DNA of 39,493 nt from Pseudomonadota bacterium (GCA_023404705.1 JAEYAU010000126.1:1-39493); one strand, 5' to 3'; numbered from the stretch's first letter, positions 24,159 through 31,875 are shown. The notes: a model not told the origin generated them from the letters alone. Program-made: numbers and translations.

Positions 24159-24184
24159 GGAACTCCCGCAAAACCCCGCGCGTT
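24159..24184 (+). promoter_or_regulatory. EcfG-type general-stress promoter
   Basis: GGAAC (24159-24163), a spacer of exactly 17 bases, and CGTT (24181-24184) match the EcfG (alphaproteobacterial general stress sigma factor) consensus GGAAC-N16/17-CGTT without error. It points at the secreted-protein gene starting at 24214, with a ribosome site AAGGAGG between. Confidence 0.75.
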
Positions 24185-24213
24185 GGCTTTCCGGGGTCGG
24201 AAGGAGGCGCGCG

Positions 24214-24729
24214 ATGCATCGAATCATTCTCACGGCGGCGCTGCTCAGCGGTCTCGTAGCGGGCCAACAGGTCCTGGCGCAGAGCAGCGGAGGAAGCAGC
24301 GGCGGCTCGCCAGGCAGCTCCGGGACGGGCGGCGCCGGCACGACGGGCACGGCCGGGACCTCGAGCGGCACCCTCACCCAGCCGAATGCCACGCCGCCGG
24401 CCGGGGTGCCGGGCGGCAATCCGAACGGCGTCGTCAGCCCGAATGCCGGCAATCCCACGGGCCGGACCGATCCGGCCGTCGGCACGATCCGCACGCCGGA
24501 CTCGCAGCGGCCCGGCGCGCCGCGCACCAACAGCGCGGTCGGCGGTGCGCCCAGCGGGCAATCCGGGGCGAACCAGACCGACCGCTCCATGAACACCACG
24601 GGCAGCTCGACCGGCGCCTCGCCGGCGCGTCGCCCCGGCCGCGCCGACATTCCGCCCGAGAAGTACGAGGAGCGCAGCGCCGAAGACCGCGAGCTCGACA
24701 AGAAGATGCAGATCTGCCGCGGCTGCTAG
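24214..24729 (+). CDS. Secreted Gly/Ser/Thr/Pro-rich protein, probably EcfG-controlled
   Basis: A 171-residue protein with a signal peptide (MHRIILTAALLSGLVAGQQVLAQ, cleavage near 22-23). A long low-complexity region rich in Gly, Ser, Thr, Asn and Pro follows (SSGGSPGSSGTGGAGTTGT and similar). The end is charged and helical (IPPEKYEERSAEDRELDKKM) with CRGC at the C-terminus. The ATG at 24214 has AAGGAGG seven bases ahead. The low-complexity part should be disordered; the C-terminal CxxC could bind metal or form a disulfide. No family is recognised. The consensus EcfG promoter 30 bases upstream suggests expression during general stress. Confidence 0.75.
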   Translation: MHRIILTAALLSGLVAGQQVLAQSSGGSSGGSPGSSGTGGAGTTGTAGTSSGTLTQPNATPPAGVPGGNPNGVVSPNAGNPTGRTDPAVGTIRTPDSQRPGAPRTNSAVGGAPSGQSGANQTDRSMNTTGSSTGASPARRPGRADIPPEKYEERSAEDRELDKKMQICRGC

Positions 24730-24812
24730 CGTCTTCCGGTCGCCGCGAAAAGCGGTTGGCGTGAGCGAGGCCTTCCTCTAACGGTGACCGGGTCGAAACA
24801 CAGGCCCGGTCC

Positions 24813-25865
24813 ATGATGCTTCCGCGTCCCTTCTTCGAGCCGCGCGCCATCGGCGCGCCCCCCCCATATCGCACGCTGCCGGTGCGGCTCGAGCGCATGA
24901 TTCATTTCGTGCCCCCTCACCTCGACAAGATCCGCGCCAAGGTGCCGGAGCTGGTGCGCGACGTGGACGTCGTGCTCGGCAATCTCGAGGACGCCATTCC
25001 GGCCGACGCGAAGGAAGCCGCGCGCGCGGGCTTCATCAAGATGGCGCGCGAGGTCGAGTTCGGATCGACCGGACTCTGGACGCGCATCAACGCGCTCAAC
25101 TCACCCTGGGCGCTCGACGACATCCTCGCAATCGTCGCCGAAGCGGGCAGCAAGCTCGACGTCATGATGGTGCCGAAGGTCGAAGGACCGTGGGACATCC
25201 ACTATGTCGACCAGCTGCTGGCGCAACTCGAGGCGAAGCACAAGGTGACGAAGCCGATCCTGATCCACGCGATCCTGGAGACCGCGCAGGGCGTGAACAA
25301 TGTCGAGGCCATCGCGACCGCCTCGCCGCGCATGCACGGCATGAGCCTCGGTCCGGCCGATCTCGCGGCCTCGCGCGCGATGAAGACGACGCGCGTCGGC
25401 GGCGGACATCCGGACTACAAGGTGCTCGCCGATCAGGCGCCGGGCAGTACGAGCGGCGCGCGCGTCGCGTATCAGCAGGACCTCTGGCACTACACCATGG
25501 CGAAGATGGTCGACGCCTGCGCGGCCGCGGGCATCAAGCCGTTCTACGGCCCCTTCGGCGACTTCGCGGATCCCGACGCCTGCGAAGCGCAGTTCCGCAA
25601 CGCCTTCCTGATGGGCTGCGCAGGCGCCTGGACGCTGCATCCTTCTCAGGTGCCGATCGCCAAACGCGTGTTCTCGCCCGACCCGGCCGAGGTCGCCTTC
25701 GCGCGCAAAATCCTCGACGCCATGCCGGACGGCACCGGCGCCGTGATGATCGACGGCAAGATGCAGGACGACGCCACCTGGAAGCAGGCCAAGGTAGTGG
25801 TGGACCTCGCGAAGATCGTCGCCGCGAGAGACCCGGAGTTGGCGAAGACGTATGGGTTGAGCTGA
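24813..25865 (+). CDS. Malyl-CoA lyase-like HpcH/HpaI aldolase (CoA ester lyase)
   Basis: A 350-residue TIM-barrel CoA-ester lyase. NLEDAIPADAKEAAR matches the early substrate and metal loop; RINALNSPW follows. Metal ligands are Glu156 (HAILETAQGVNN) and Asp183 (MSLGPADLAAS), 27 residues apart as in Rhodobacter malyl-CoA lyase. The C-terminal part (YGPFGDFADPD; GAWTLHPSQVPIA) completes the active site. Such enzymes cleave malyl-, methylmalyl- or citramalyl-CoA to glyoxylate or pyruvate plus acyl-CoA. The N-terminus (RPFFEPRAIGAPPPYRTLPV) differs from canonical Mcl, so it may be a paralogue with another substrate. No serine-cycle or ethylmalonyl-CoA genes are adjacent. The ATG at 24813 lacks a clear ribosome site; 24897 is an alternative. 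Confidence 0.85.
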   Translation: MMLPRPFFEPRAIGAPPPYRTLPVRLERMIHFVPPHLDKIRAKVPELVRDVDVVLGNLEDAIPADAKEAARAGFIKMAREVEFGSTGLWTRINALNSPWALDDILAIVAEAGSKLDVMMVPKVEGPWDIHYVDQLLAQLEAKHKVTKPILIHAILETAQGVNNVEAIATASPRMHGMSLGPADLAASRAMKTTRVGGGHPDYKVLADQAPGSTSGARVAYQQDLWHYTMAKMVDACAAAGIKPFYGPFGDFADPDACEAQFRNAFLMGCAGAWTLHPSQVPIAKRVFSPDPAEVAFARKILDAMPDGTGAVMIDGKMQDDATWKQAKVVVDLAKIVAARDPELAKTYGLS

Positions 25866-25876
25866 GACGCCTGCTA

Positions 25877-26212
25877 ATGACGCGCCTTCCGCAATGCGAT
25901 CGCGGTGTCATCGATCTTCGAAAGATCGACGGGTACATCCTCAATCCGATGCATCCCCGCGGGCGACACAAGGCCCGTGTGTTCCGTCAAGCCCTTGATC
26001 TCCGACAGGCGGACGCTGAATGGCTGCGGCAAGCTGTGCTTGCCGGCGTCTGTGATAATGACGCGGAGGAGCTTACGGCAGACGGCTTCGGGACTCGGTG
26101 GCGAGTCGATATCCCGTTGAGACGACAGGGTCGAAGCGCCGTGATAAGGTCACTCTGGTTGATCCCTGTTGGGAGTGACGCTCCACAGTTCATCACCTGT
26201 TGGGTGCTTTGA
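25877..26212 (+). CDS. DUF6883 domain protein
   Basis: A 111-residue protein matching the DUF6883 pattern: IDLRKIDGYILNPMHPRGRHKARVF (strand-turn-helix with the HPxGxHKA block), then DADAEWLRQAVLAG-like helix, DGFGTRWRVDIPL and RSAVIRSLWLIPVGSDAPQFITCWVL. No catalytic residues are obvious. The ATG at 25877 follows the lyase stop by 11 bases. The longer frame through the lyase is a shadow. Its stop overlaps the start of the DUF4926 gene (TGATG). Tight pairing of two small domains suggests a toxin-antitoxin or immunity-like module, but this is an inference. Confidence 0.75.
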   Translation: MTRLPQCDRGVIDLRKIDGYILNPMHPRGRHKARVFRQALDLRQADAEWLRQAVLAGVCDNDAEELTADGFGTRWRVDIPLRRQGRSAVIRSLWLIPVGSDAPQFITCWVL

Positions 26213-26442
26213 TGATCAAAGGTGAACGTTCTGGCACTCTTGCGCTGCTTGATGCAGTCGCGTTGCTTTCTGACCTTCCGAAGGAAGGGCTCACGAGGGG
26301 GCAGGTGGGCACAGTCGTCGAGTTGCTTGATGACCGCTCGGCATTGGTAGAATTCAGCGATGACGAAGGTCGTGCCTATGCGGTTGTGGCTTGTCCCCGG
26401 CCGGAGTTGCTGGTGCTGCACTACGTCCCTCAGGCAGCGTAG
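26212..26442 (+). CDS. DUF4926 domain protein
   Basis: A 76-residue DUF4926 protein: LLDAVALLSDLPKEGLTRGQ, VGTVVELLDDRSALVEFSDD, and AYAVVACPRPELLVLHYVP. The small beta-barrel fold, with a GQVGTVVE turn and VEFSDDxGRxYA block, resembles Tudor/SH3-like folds that bind proteins or nucleic acids. The ATG at 26212 shares its A with the stop of the DUF6883 gene, so translation is coupled; an upstream in-frame TTG at 26200 is less likely. The partner is DUF6883. No function is established. Confidence 0.8.
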   Translation: MIKGERSGTLALLDAVALLSDLPKEGLTRGQVGTVVELLDDRSALVEFSDDEGRAYAVVACPRPELLVLHYVPQAA

Positions 26443-26543
26443 GCTCCCGCCACTACTCCTCCACCCCTGAACCTTTCGCCCTCCTCGCGCAACCAAGCTG
26501 GTCCGGAGGCACGGCGGCGCTCCGCAGGTTCAGGAGGCCAGTC

Positions 26544-26906
26544 GTGAATTCCATTCTGTTCAGCACCCTCAAAGGGGCGCCGATCGCGGTGCTCATGCTC
26601 TCGTCGCCGGCGACCGCCGAGCGCGAATGCGTGTTCGTCGTGGCGGCGCAGGATATCGAGACCTTCGAGAGCGCTGAAGGGCGGGTGCTGCTGGCGGACC
26701 GGCCGATCGAGTATCCGTGCCGGTTCACGGCGACGACCGAAGGTGCGGTCGTCACCTTCGTCAACGAGAAGGGCTGGAGCTTCGAGGTGAAGCTCGATCG
26801 CGCCGAACACGGTCACTGGGTCGCGCGCCGGCACGACATCGCGCTGCTCGGCCGCGCCGCGAGCCTGACCAGCCTGTGCGCCAGCGCTGACGAGACCGCG
26901 GCGTGA
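26544..26906 (+). CDS. Small secreted hypothetical protein
   Basis: A 120-residue protein starting at GTG 26544, supported by CAGGAGG six bases ahead. The first 27 or so residues (LKGAPIAVLMLSSPATA) are a signal peptide. The mature part (ECVFVVAAQDIETFESAEGR; VTFVNEKGWSFEVKLDRAEH) is mostly beta-strand with two cysteines that could pair early on and a third near the C-terminus. No family is recognised. It stands alone, with the 101 bases upstream containing no ORF, and ends seven bases before a palindromic repeat. Confidence 0.7.
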   Translation: MNSILFSTLKGAPIAVLMLSSPATAERECVFVVAAQDIETFESAEGRVLLADRPIEYPCRFTATTEGAVVTFVNEKGWSFEVKLDRAEHGHWVARRHDIALLGRAASLTSLCASADETAA

Positions 26907-26912
26907 CTGTAG

Positions 26913-26944
26913 GGCGGGTCAGGCGCATAGCGCCGTAACCCGCC
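26913..26944. repeat. Double-stem palindrome between convergent genes
   Basis: GGCGGGT (26913-26919) pairs with ACCCGCC (26938-26944), enclosing an inner hairpin GGCGC-ata-GCGCC (26922-26934). It fills the 53-base gap between two convergent genes. The GTAGGGCGGGT...ACCCGCC form is a familiar intergenic repeat of Bradyrhizobium-like genomes. It may act as a bidirectional terminator. Confidence 0.7.
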
Positions 26945-26959
26945 GCACGTGCCCGAGGC

Positions 26960-27613
26960 TCAATTCGCCGCGAAGCAGTAGAGCAGCCCGTTGCCGCCGG
27001 TTCCGCGCAAGGCATCGATGCTGCAGCCGCGCGAGGGATGCGACGAATTCCACGAGCGCGAAGGCTCGTCGTCGCGCAAACCCATCCGGTCGTGGTGGCC
27101 GACGATGGCCGACCCGTCACCATCCTTGGTCCAGTTGCCACAGGTGGTATCGCGGTCGCCGCCCGCGAAAGCGGTGCCGTCCGGCTGCGTGCCCGTAAGA
27201 ATGTCGTGCATGTTGGGGGTGTCGCCGCGGCCGTTCACGGGATCGCCGCGCTCGTTCAGGGCCGTCTGCTTGGTCAGCTTGTTGTTGCCATGCAGCTCGG
27301 CGACGCTGCCGGCGATCGTCTCGCCGCGCGCATTCATCCACGGTCCTGCGCCGATCCGGTCGCGCGCATTGATGGCATTGCCCATGCCGCTCGCGCTGGT
27401 CGAGAGATAGGCCCGCCAAGTCCGGTTCCCGGCGCCGACCGCGCTCGCCAGCGTCTGGCAGTGCCGGTCCGCTCCTTCGATACCGCCGAAATTGGCGCCC
27501 TTGCCGGGATTGGTGCTGGTGATGAAGAAGCTCATATTGGCCTGCTGCGCGGCGGCGCCGCCCGCGAGGCAAGCGAGTGCACAGGCGGTCGCCAAGGCGA
27601 GACGCATCGTCAT
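26960..27613 (-). CDS. Secreted protein with endostatin/C-type-lectin-like domain
   Basis: A 217-residue secreted protein: signal peptide MTMRLALATACALACLAGGAAAQ (cleavage about 22-23), then a domain with the collagen-NC10/endostatin pattern. Matches are GANFGGIEGADRHCQTLASA, RTWRAYLSTSA, a buried GPWMNARGETIA strand, and CGNWTKDG, GHHDRMG, SWNSSHPSRGC, LLYCFA near the end. Four mature cysteines (RHC, TTC, RGC, LYC) could form two disulfides as in the animal fold. In bacteria these domains are often annotated only as lectin-like or hypothetical. The ATG at 27613 has GGAGG seven bases ahead. Surface binding of glycans is possible but unproven. Confidence 0.8.
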   Translation of the reverse strand: MTMRLALATACALACLAGGAAAQQANMSFFITSTNPGKGANFGGIEGADRHCQTLASAVGAGNRTWRAYLSTSASGMGNAINARDRIGAGPWMNARGETIAGSVAELHGNNKLTKQTALNERGDPVNGRGDTPNMHDILTGTQPDGTAFAGGDRDTTCGNWTKDGDGSAIVGHHDRMGLRDDEPSRSWNSSHPSRGCSIDALRGTGGNGLLYCFAAN

Positions 27614-27717
27614 TCTCGGTCCTCCGATTGCGCTGACTCTTATGGGAACCCGGGGCCGGGTCGTGGCCAGCATAGGCCAGAACACCTTGAGGCGGCGTGC
27701 AATCCCGGGCGGGGCGT

Positions 27718-28629
27718 TCACGATTTCCGGAGCACGTCGATCGCCCAGCCGATCTGCCGGTTCTGCGCCTCGCGGCGATGGCGGATCGCCGAAATGGTGA
27801 AAGGACGCGCCCGGAACGGCGGCGGCAGGCACTGCAGGCGCAGGCGGCGGGCGAAGCGCTCGGCGAGGCGGCGCGGCAAGGTGGCGATGAAGTCGCTCTC
27901 CGCGCAGAAGGCGAGCGCCGCGACGAAGGACGGCAGCGCGAGAACCACGCGCCGCGAGGCGCCGGCCGCCGACAGGTCGCGATCCACATAGCCGCGCATC
28001 TCGCCGGTGAGCGAGACCACGACGTGCTCCTCGGCCACATAGCGGTCGAGCGTGACGCGACCGCGGATCCGCGGGTGAGCCTGGCGCACGACCACCACAT
28101 AGTCGTCCTCGAACAGCTCCTCGCGCAGGAACTCGGCGCCCACCTTGGGAAAGACGCCGACCGCAAAATCGATCTCTCCGGTCGTGAGCGCGTTGAAGGC
28201 AGCCGCGCGGCCGAAGAACCAGAGCGCGACGCGCAGGTCCGGCGCGGCCTTGCGGGTGCGCGTCAGGAAGCGCGGGCCGAGCACGGCGGCGCCGTAGTCC
28301 AGCATGCCGATGCGCAGGGTGCCGCGCGCCCGCGCGGGATCGAAGCCCTCCTCGATCATCAGCGCATCGCGTGCGAGCGCGAGCATCTGGTCGACCAGCG
28401 GCGCGAGCGCCAGAGCGCGTGCGGTAGGCTCCACGCCGTGCGGCCGGCGGATAAACAGTTCGTGACCGAACACGTCGCGCAGCCGCTTGAGGGCGTGGCT
28501 CACGGCCGACTGCGTGAGGCCGAGCCGCGTGCCGACGACCCGCAATTTCCGCTGTCGCATGAGCTCGGCGAAGACGAGCAGCAGCGTCATGTCGAGGCGG
28601 CGGATATCGATCTGGCTCAAGTCTGACAT
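27718..28629 (-). CDS. LysR-family regulator, probably of the divergent oxidoreductase operon
   Basis: A 303-residue LysR regulator. The helix-turn-helix is at about 12-70 (IRRLDMTLLLVFAELMRQRK; LTQSAVSHALKRLRDVFG), and FIRRPHGVEPTARAL follows, a pattern of the NodD/NahR-like group. The effector domain extends to the end. It is divergent from the cytochrome and molybdenum hydroxylase operon with only 67 bases between starts, holding two dyads. Members respond to small aromatic or heterocyclic inducers and often sit next to their catabolic operon, so control of the neighbour is likely (inference). The 104 bases after its stop hold no gene. Confidence 0.9.
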   Translation of the reverse strand: MSDLSQIDIRRLDMTLLLVFAELMRQRKLRVVGTRLGLTQSAVSHALKRLRDVFGHELFIRRPHGVEPTARALALAPLVDQMLALARDALMIEEGFDPARARGTLRIGMLDYGAAVLGPRFLTRTRKAAPDLRVALWFFGRAAAFNALTTGEIDFAVGVFPKVGAEFLREELFEDDYVVVVRQAHPRIRGRVTLDRYVAEEHVVVSLTGEMRGYVDRDLSAAGASRRVVLALPSFVAALAFCAESDFIATLPRRLAERFARRLRLQCLPPPFRARPFTISAIRHRREAQNRQIGWAIDVLRKS

Positions 28630-28650
28630 GAGACGAATTCACTCGATGAT

Positions 28651-28674
28651 GACGGCCGTCGATGGTGACATCGA
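28651..28674. promoter_or_regulatory. Candidate LysR operator in the divergent intergenic region
   Basis: Two dyads overlap in the 67-base gap: GACGGCCGTC (28651-28660, perfect) and TCGAT-N6-ATCGA (28659-28674). LysR regulators bind interrupted dyads near divergent promoters. The fit to the standard T-N11-A form is not exact. Confidence 0.4.
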
Positions 28675-28696
28675 GGAAAATCATATCACGCGTTCC

Positions 28697-29248
28697 ATGA
28701 TGTCAATTTTCGTCAACTGGCCTGCTGTCGCACTGATGATGCTTCTGGCGCCGGCGCTCGGCAGCCGTGAAGCCCACGCGCAGGAGGCGCCCTGGCGCAC
28801 GATCGAGCGTGTGCTCGCCTCGCCGCGCTGCCTGAACTGTCATCCGCGCGGCGACCGGCCGACGCAAGGTGATGCGATGCGGGCACATCGGCTCAATGTG
28901 CAGCGCGGGCCCGAGGGACACGGCGTGGCGGCGATGCGCTGCGCGACGTGCCACCAGGAGCGCAATCAGGAGATCGCCGGCGTGCCGGGTGCGCCGCACT
29001 GGCATCTCGCGCCGGCCGCGATGGGCTGGGCCGGGCTCGCGTCGGGCGCGCTGTGCCGGGCCATCAAGGATCCGGCGCGCAACGGCAACCGCTCTCTCTC
29101 GGCGCTCGCCGCACACATGACCGACGATGCGCTGGTGCGCTGGGCCTGGACGCCAGGCCGCGGACGCAATCCGCCGCCGGTCGGCGTCGATGAATTCGCC
29201 GCCGCGATCGCGGCCTGGGTCGCGGCCGGCGCGCCATGTCCAGAATGA
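28697..29248 (+). CDS. Diheme c-type cytochrome of the molybdenum hydroxylase operon
   Basis: A 183-residue periplasmic cytochrome. Signal peptide VALMMLLAPALGSREAHAQ leads into the mature part. Two heme attachment motifs are seen, CLNCH (45-49) and CATCH (82-86), in the SPRCLNCHPRGDRPTQGD and MRCATCHQERN blocks. A third cysteine (GALCRAIKD) and a final Cys near the end could pair. Met ligands are not certain. The start may be either of two adjacent ATGs (28697, 28700). The stop is nine bases before the hydroxylase large-subunit start, so all three genes form one operon. It should accept electrons from the hydroxylase at the outer face of the membrane. Confidence 0.85.
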   Translation: MMSIFVNWPAVALMMLLAPALGSREAHAQEAPWRTIERVLASPRCLNCHPRGDRPTQGDAMRAHRLNVQRGPEGHGVAAMRCATCHQERNQEIAGVPGAPHWHLAPAAMGWAGLASGALCRAIKDPARNGNRSLSALAAHMTDDALVRWAWTPGRGRNPPPVGVDEFAAAIAAWVAAGAPCPE

Positions 29249-29256
29249 GGTCGCGC

Positions 29257-31413
29257 ATGAAAAAGAACAGCTTGGCGTTCAGTCGCCGAAGTCTGCTGCA
29301 GGGCGCAGCCGGCGCAGGTGTCGTGCTCATCGTCGGCCGGCTCGGGACTGACAACGCGGGCAGTCAAAGCGCGGCCGCGCCGCTCAACGCCTTCATCGCG
29401 GTCGCGCCCGACGGCGCGGTCACTTTGCAGTGCGCCCATTCGGAGATGGGCCAGGGCATCATGACGACGTTCGCGGCGATCCTCGCCGACGAGCTCGAGG
29501 CGGACTGGAGCCGGGTGAGCGTGGTGTTCTCGCCGGCCGCGCCGCCGTTCCGGCATCCGGTCTACAATTGGCAGTTCACGGGCAATGCGGAGTCGATCCG
29601 CAGCTATCACGCCTCCATCCGCAAGATGGGCGCGGCCGCCCGCGAGATGCTGGTGACGGCCGCCGCGCGGCAGCTCGGCGTGCCGGCGGCGTCGCTGGAG
29701 GCGCGCGAGGGAAGCGTGCGGCATGCGGCGAGCAATCGGTCCCTGCCCTATGGCGCGCTCGCAGCGGACGCCGCGAAGCTTCCCGTGCCCGAAGCGCCGA
29801 TGCTCAAGCCTGCGAGCGCATGGCGGCTCGTCGGCAACGGCCGCTCGCTGCCGCGCCGCGATATCCCGCCGAAGGTCGACGGCTCGGCGATCTACGGCAT
29901 CGATGTGCGCGTGCCCGGCATGCTGCATGCCGCGGTCATCGGCGCGCCGACCATCGGCGGCACGATCGCATCGATCGACGAGGCACGCGTGCGCGCCATG
30001 CCGGGCGTGCGCGCGATCGTCCCGCTGGGCGGCGCCGTCGCGGTGGTGGCCGATCACTGGTGGCAAGCGCGCAGCGCGGTCGAGAGTCTCGATGTCATTT
30101 GGAAGGATGGGCCCGGCGGCCGCTTCGACGACGCAGCGATCAACGCGCTCTATCGCAAGGCCATGGACGGGGATGCCTGGGCGAGCGCCGAGGCGCATGG
30201 CGATGCGACCGCGATGCTCGGCGGCGCGGCGCGCGTGCTCGATGCCGAATACTGGTCGCCCTGGCAGAGCCACGCACCGATGGAGCCGATGAACGCGACC
30301 GTCGCGCTCACGCAGGACGGCGCGACCGTGTGGGCGCCGACGCAAGGCCCGCAAATGACGCAAGTGGTGCTCGCGCAGGTGCTCGGTATTGCGCCTGAGC
30401 GCGTGAACGTGAACCGCACCTACCTGGGCGGCGGCTTCGGCCGGCGGCTGCTCGCAGACTTCGTCGCGCAGGCCGCGCTCTGCGCCAAGGCGGTTGGCCG
30501 CCCCGTGAAGCTGATCTGGCATCGCGAGGAGGACTTCAAGCAGGACGTCTACCGGCCCGGCTTCCTGACGCGTGTGCGCGCGACCGTGGACGCGGACGGG
30601 CTGCCGCTCGCGCTGCATCAAAGGATCGTCGCGCCGACCATTCTGGGGCCGGTCTCGCCGGTGCCGCTCAAGCCGGGAGACGTGGACCAGCTCGCGGTCG
30701 AAGGCGCGCGCGACCTCCCCTACGCCATAGCGCACAACCGCGTCGACTATCACATGCTGCAGGTGCCGATCCCGACCATGGTCTGGCGCACGACCGGCTT
30801 CGGACCCAACAGCTTCGTGGTCGAGACCGTGCTGGACGAGCTCGCGGCGTGGAGTCGGCAGGACCCGCTCGCCTATCGCCGGCGGCTGCTCGCCGGCAAT
30901 GCGCCGGCCCTTGCGGTGCTGGAGCGTGCCGCCGAGCTTGCAGAATGGGGCAAGGCCGCGCCCGGCCGTTTCCAGGGCCTCGCCTTCGCGGACGCCTTCG
31001 GCAGCTATCTCTGCCAGGTGGTCGAGCTCTCGATGAGCGACGGCGCGCTGACGGTGCACCGCGTGACGTCGGTCGCAGATCCCGGCCGCGTGTTCGATCG
31101 CATCAACGCGATCGGCAACATCGAGGCCGGCGTGATCTGGGGCCTCACGGCGGCGCTCGCCTCGGAGATCACCTTCGCGGACGGCCATGTGCGCGAGCGC
31201 AACTTCGATGCCTTCCGCATCCTCTCGCTGCCCGAGACGCCCGCAATGGTGACCGATCTGCTGGAGGGCCGCGATGGCCTCGGTGGGCTCGGCGAGGTTG
31301 GCCCCGTCTGCGTCGCGCCGGCGCTCGCCAATGCGCTGTTCGCGGCGACCGGGACGCGCCACCGGCGCCTGCCGCTCGCGCGCGCAGGCGTGCGGATGGC
31401 GGCGGCACACTAG
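29257..31413 (+). CDS. Molybdopterin-binding subunit, isoquinoline 1-oxidoreductase/aldehyde oxidase type
   Basis: A 718-residue large subunit of the xanthine-oxidase family (IorB-like). The N-terminus has a twin-arginine signal (SRRSLLQGAAGAGVVLIVG), so it is exported folded with its partner. It has the gate loop GGGFGRR, AHSEMGQGIMTT for the cofactor, SHAPMEPMNA, and the catalytic Glu680 in GLGGLGEVGPV. It hydroxylates carbons next to N in N-heterocycles, or aldehydes, with water as oxygen source. The ATG at 29257 with GAGG ahead is preferred to 29236, which overlaps the cytochrome gene. It is normally longer or paired with a preceding small subunit; here the small subunit follows. Confidence 0.92.
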   Translation: MKKNSLAFSRRSLLQGAAGAGVVLIVGRLGTDNAGSQSAAAPLNAFIAVAPDGAVTLQCAHSEMGQGIMTTFAAILADELEADWSRVSVVFSPAAPPFRHPVYNWQFTGNAESIRSYHASIRKMGAAAREMLVTAAARQLGVPAASLEAREGSVRHAASNRSLPYGALAADAAKLPVPEAPMLKPASAWRLVGNGRSLPRRDIPPKVDGSAIYGIDVRVPGMLHAAVIGAPTIGGTIASIDEARVRAMPGVRAIVPLGGAVAVVADHWWQARSAVESLDVIWKDGPGGRFDDAAINALYRKAMDGDAWASAEAHGDATAMLGGAARVLDAEYWSPWQSHAPMEPMNATVALTQDGATVWAPTQGPQMTQVVLAQVLGIAPERVNVNRTYLGGGFGRRLLADFVAQAALCAKAVGRPVKLIWHREEDFKQDVYRPGFLTRVRATVDADGLPLALHQRIVAPTILGPVSPVPLKPGDVDQLAVEGARDLPYAIAHNRVDYHMLQVPIPTMVWRTTGFGPNSFVVETVLDELAAWSRQDPLAYRRRLLAGNAPALAVLERAAELAEWGKAAPGRFQGLAFADAFGSYLCQVVELSMSDGALTVHRVTSVADPGRVFDRINAIGNIEAGVIWGLTAALASEITFADGHVRERNFDAFRILSLPETPAMVTDLLEGRDGLGGLGEVGPVCVAPALANALFAATGTRHRRLPLARAGVRMAAAH

Positions 31414-31425
31414 GAGGGACACGCG

Positions 31426-31875
31426 ATGGCCCGCATCGATCTCAACGTGAACGGCGAGACGCGGTCGCTCGACGTGGATCCCGATACGCCGCTGCTCTGG
31501 GTGCTGCGCGAGCACATCGAGCTGACCGGCACGAAGTTCGGCTGCGGCGCGGCGCTGTGCGGCGCCTGCACGGTACATGTGGACGGCGAGGCGGTGCGCT
31601 CCTGCGTGATGCCGGTTTCCGCGGTGGCGGGCCGCGCGGTCACCACTATCGAGGCGATCGGGCGCGAGGGCCTGCACCGGCTGCAGCAGGCCTGGATCGA
31701 ATTACAGGTGCCGCAATGCGGCTATTGCCAGCCCGGCTTCCTGATGGCGGCGGCTGCCCTGCTCGCACAGAACCCGAAGCCGAGCGAAGCCGACATCGAG
31801 GCCTCCATCACCAATCTGTGCCGCTGCGGCACCTATGCGCGGATCAAGGCGGCCATTCTGCGCGCCGCCGCCTGA
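31426..31875 (+). CDS. [2Fe-2S] subunit of molybdenum hydroxylase (IorA-like)
   Basis: A 149-residue small subunit with two [2Fe-2S] clusters. The plant-ferredoxin-type cluster uses C40, C45, C48 (GCGAALCGAC) and C60. The second uses C98 and C101 (QCGYCQPG) and C132 and C134 (LCRCGTY). It passes electrons from the Mo centre toward the cytochrome encoded in the same operon. No own signal is seen; it would be exported by binding to the Tat-targeted large subunit. AGGAGGGAC precedes the ATG. The order large then small is the reverse of the usual IorA-IorB arrangement. Confidence 0.93.
   Translation: MARIDLNVNGETRSLDVDPDTPLLWVLREHIELTGTKFGCGAALCGACTVHVDGEAVRSCVMPVSAVAGRAVTTIEAIGREGLHRLQQAWIELQVPQCGYCQPGFLMAAAALLAQNPKPSEADIEASITNLCRCGTYARIKAAILRAAA

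Noticed and set aside
23355..24764. A 469-residue plus-strand frame across the AEC transporter and secreted-protein genes
   Set aside because: It has charged low-complexity composition (His, Arg, Glu), while the minus-strand AEC protein has ordered membrane helices; the true plus-strand gene uses another frame from 24214.
28966..31677. A 903-residue open frame on the minus strand opposite the molybdenum hydroxylase genes
   Set aside because: It is rich in His, Arg and Ala without domain patterns, and the plus strand carries unmistakable family motifs throughout. Long antisense frames are common in GC-rich coding DNA.
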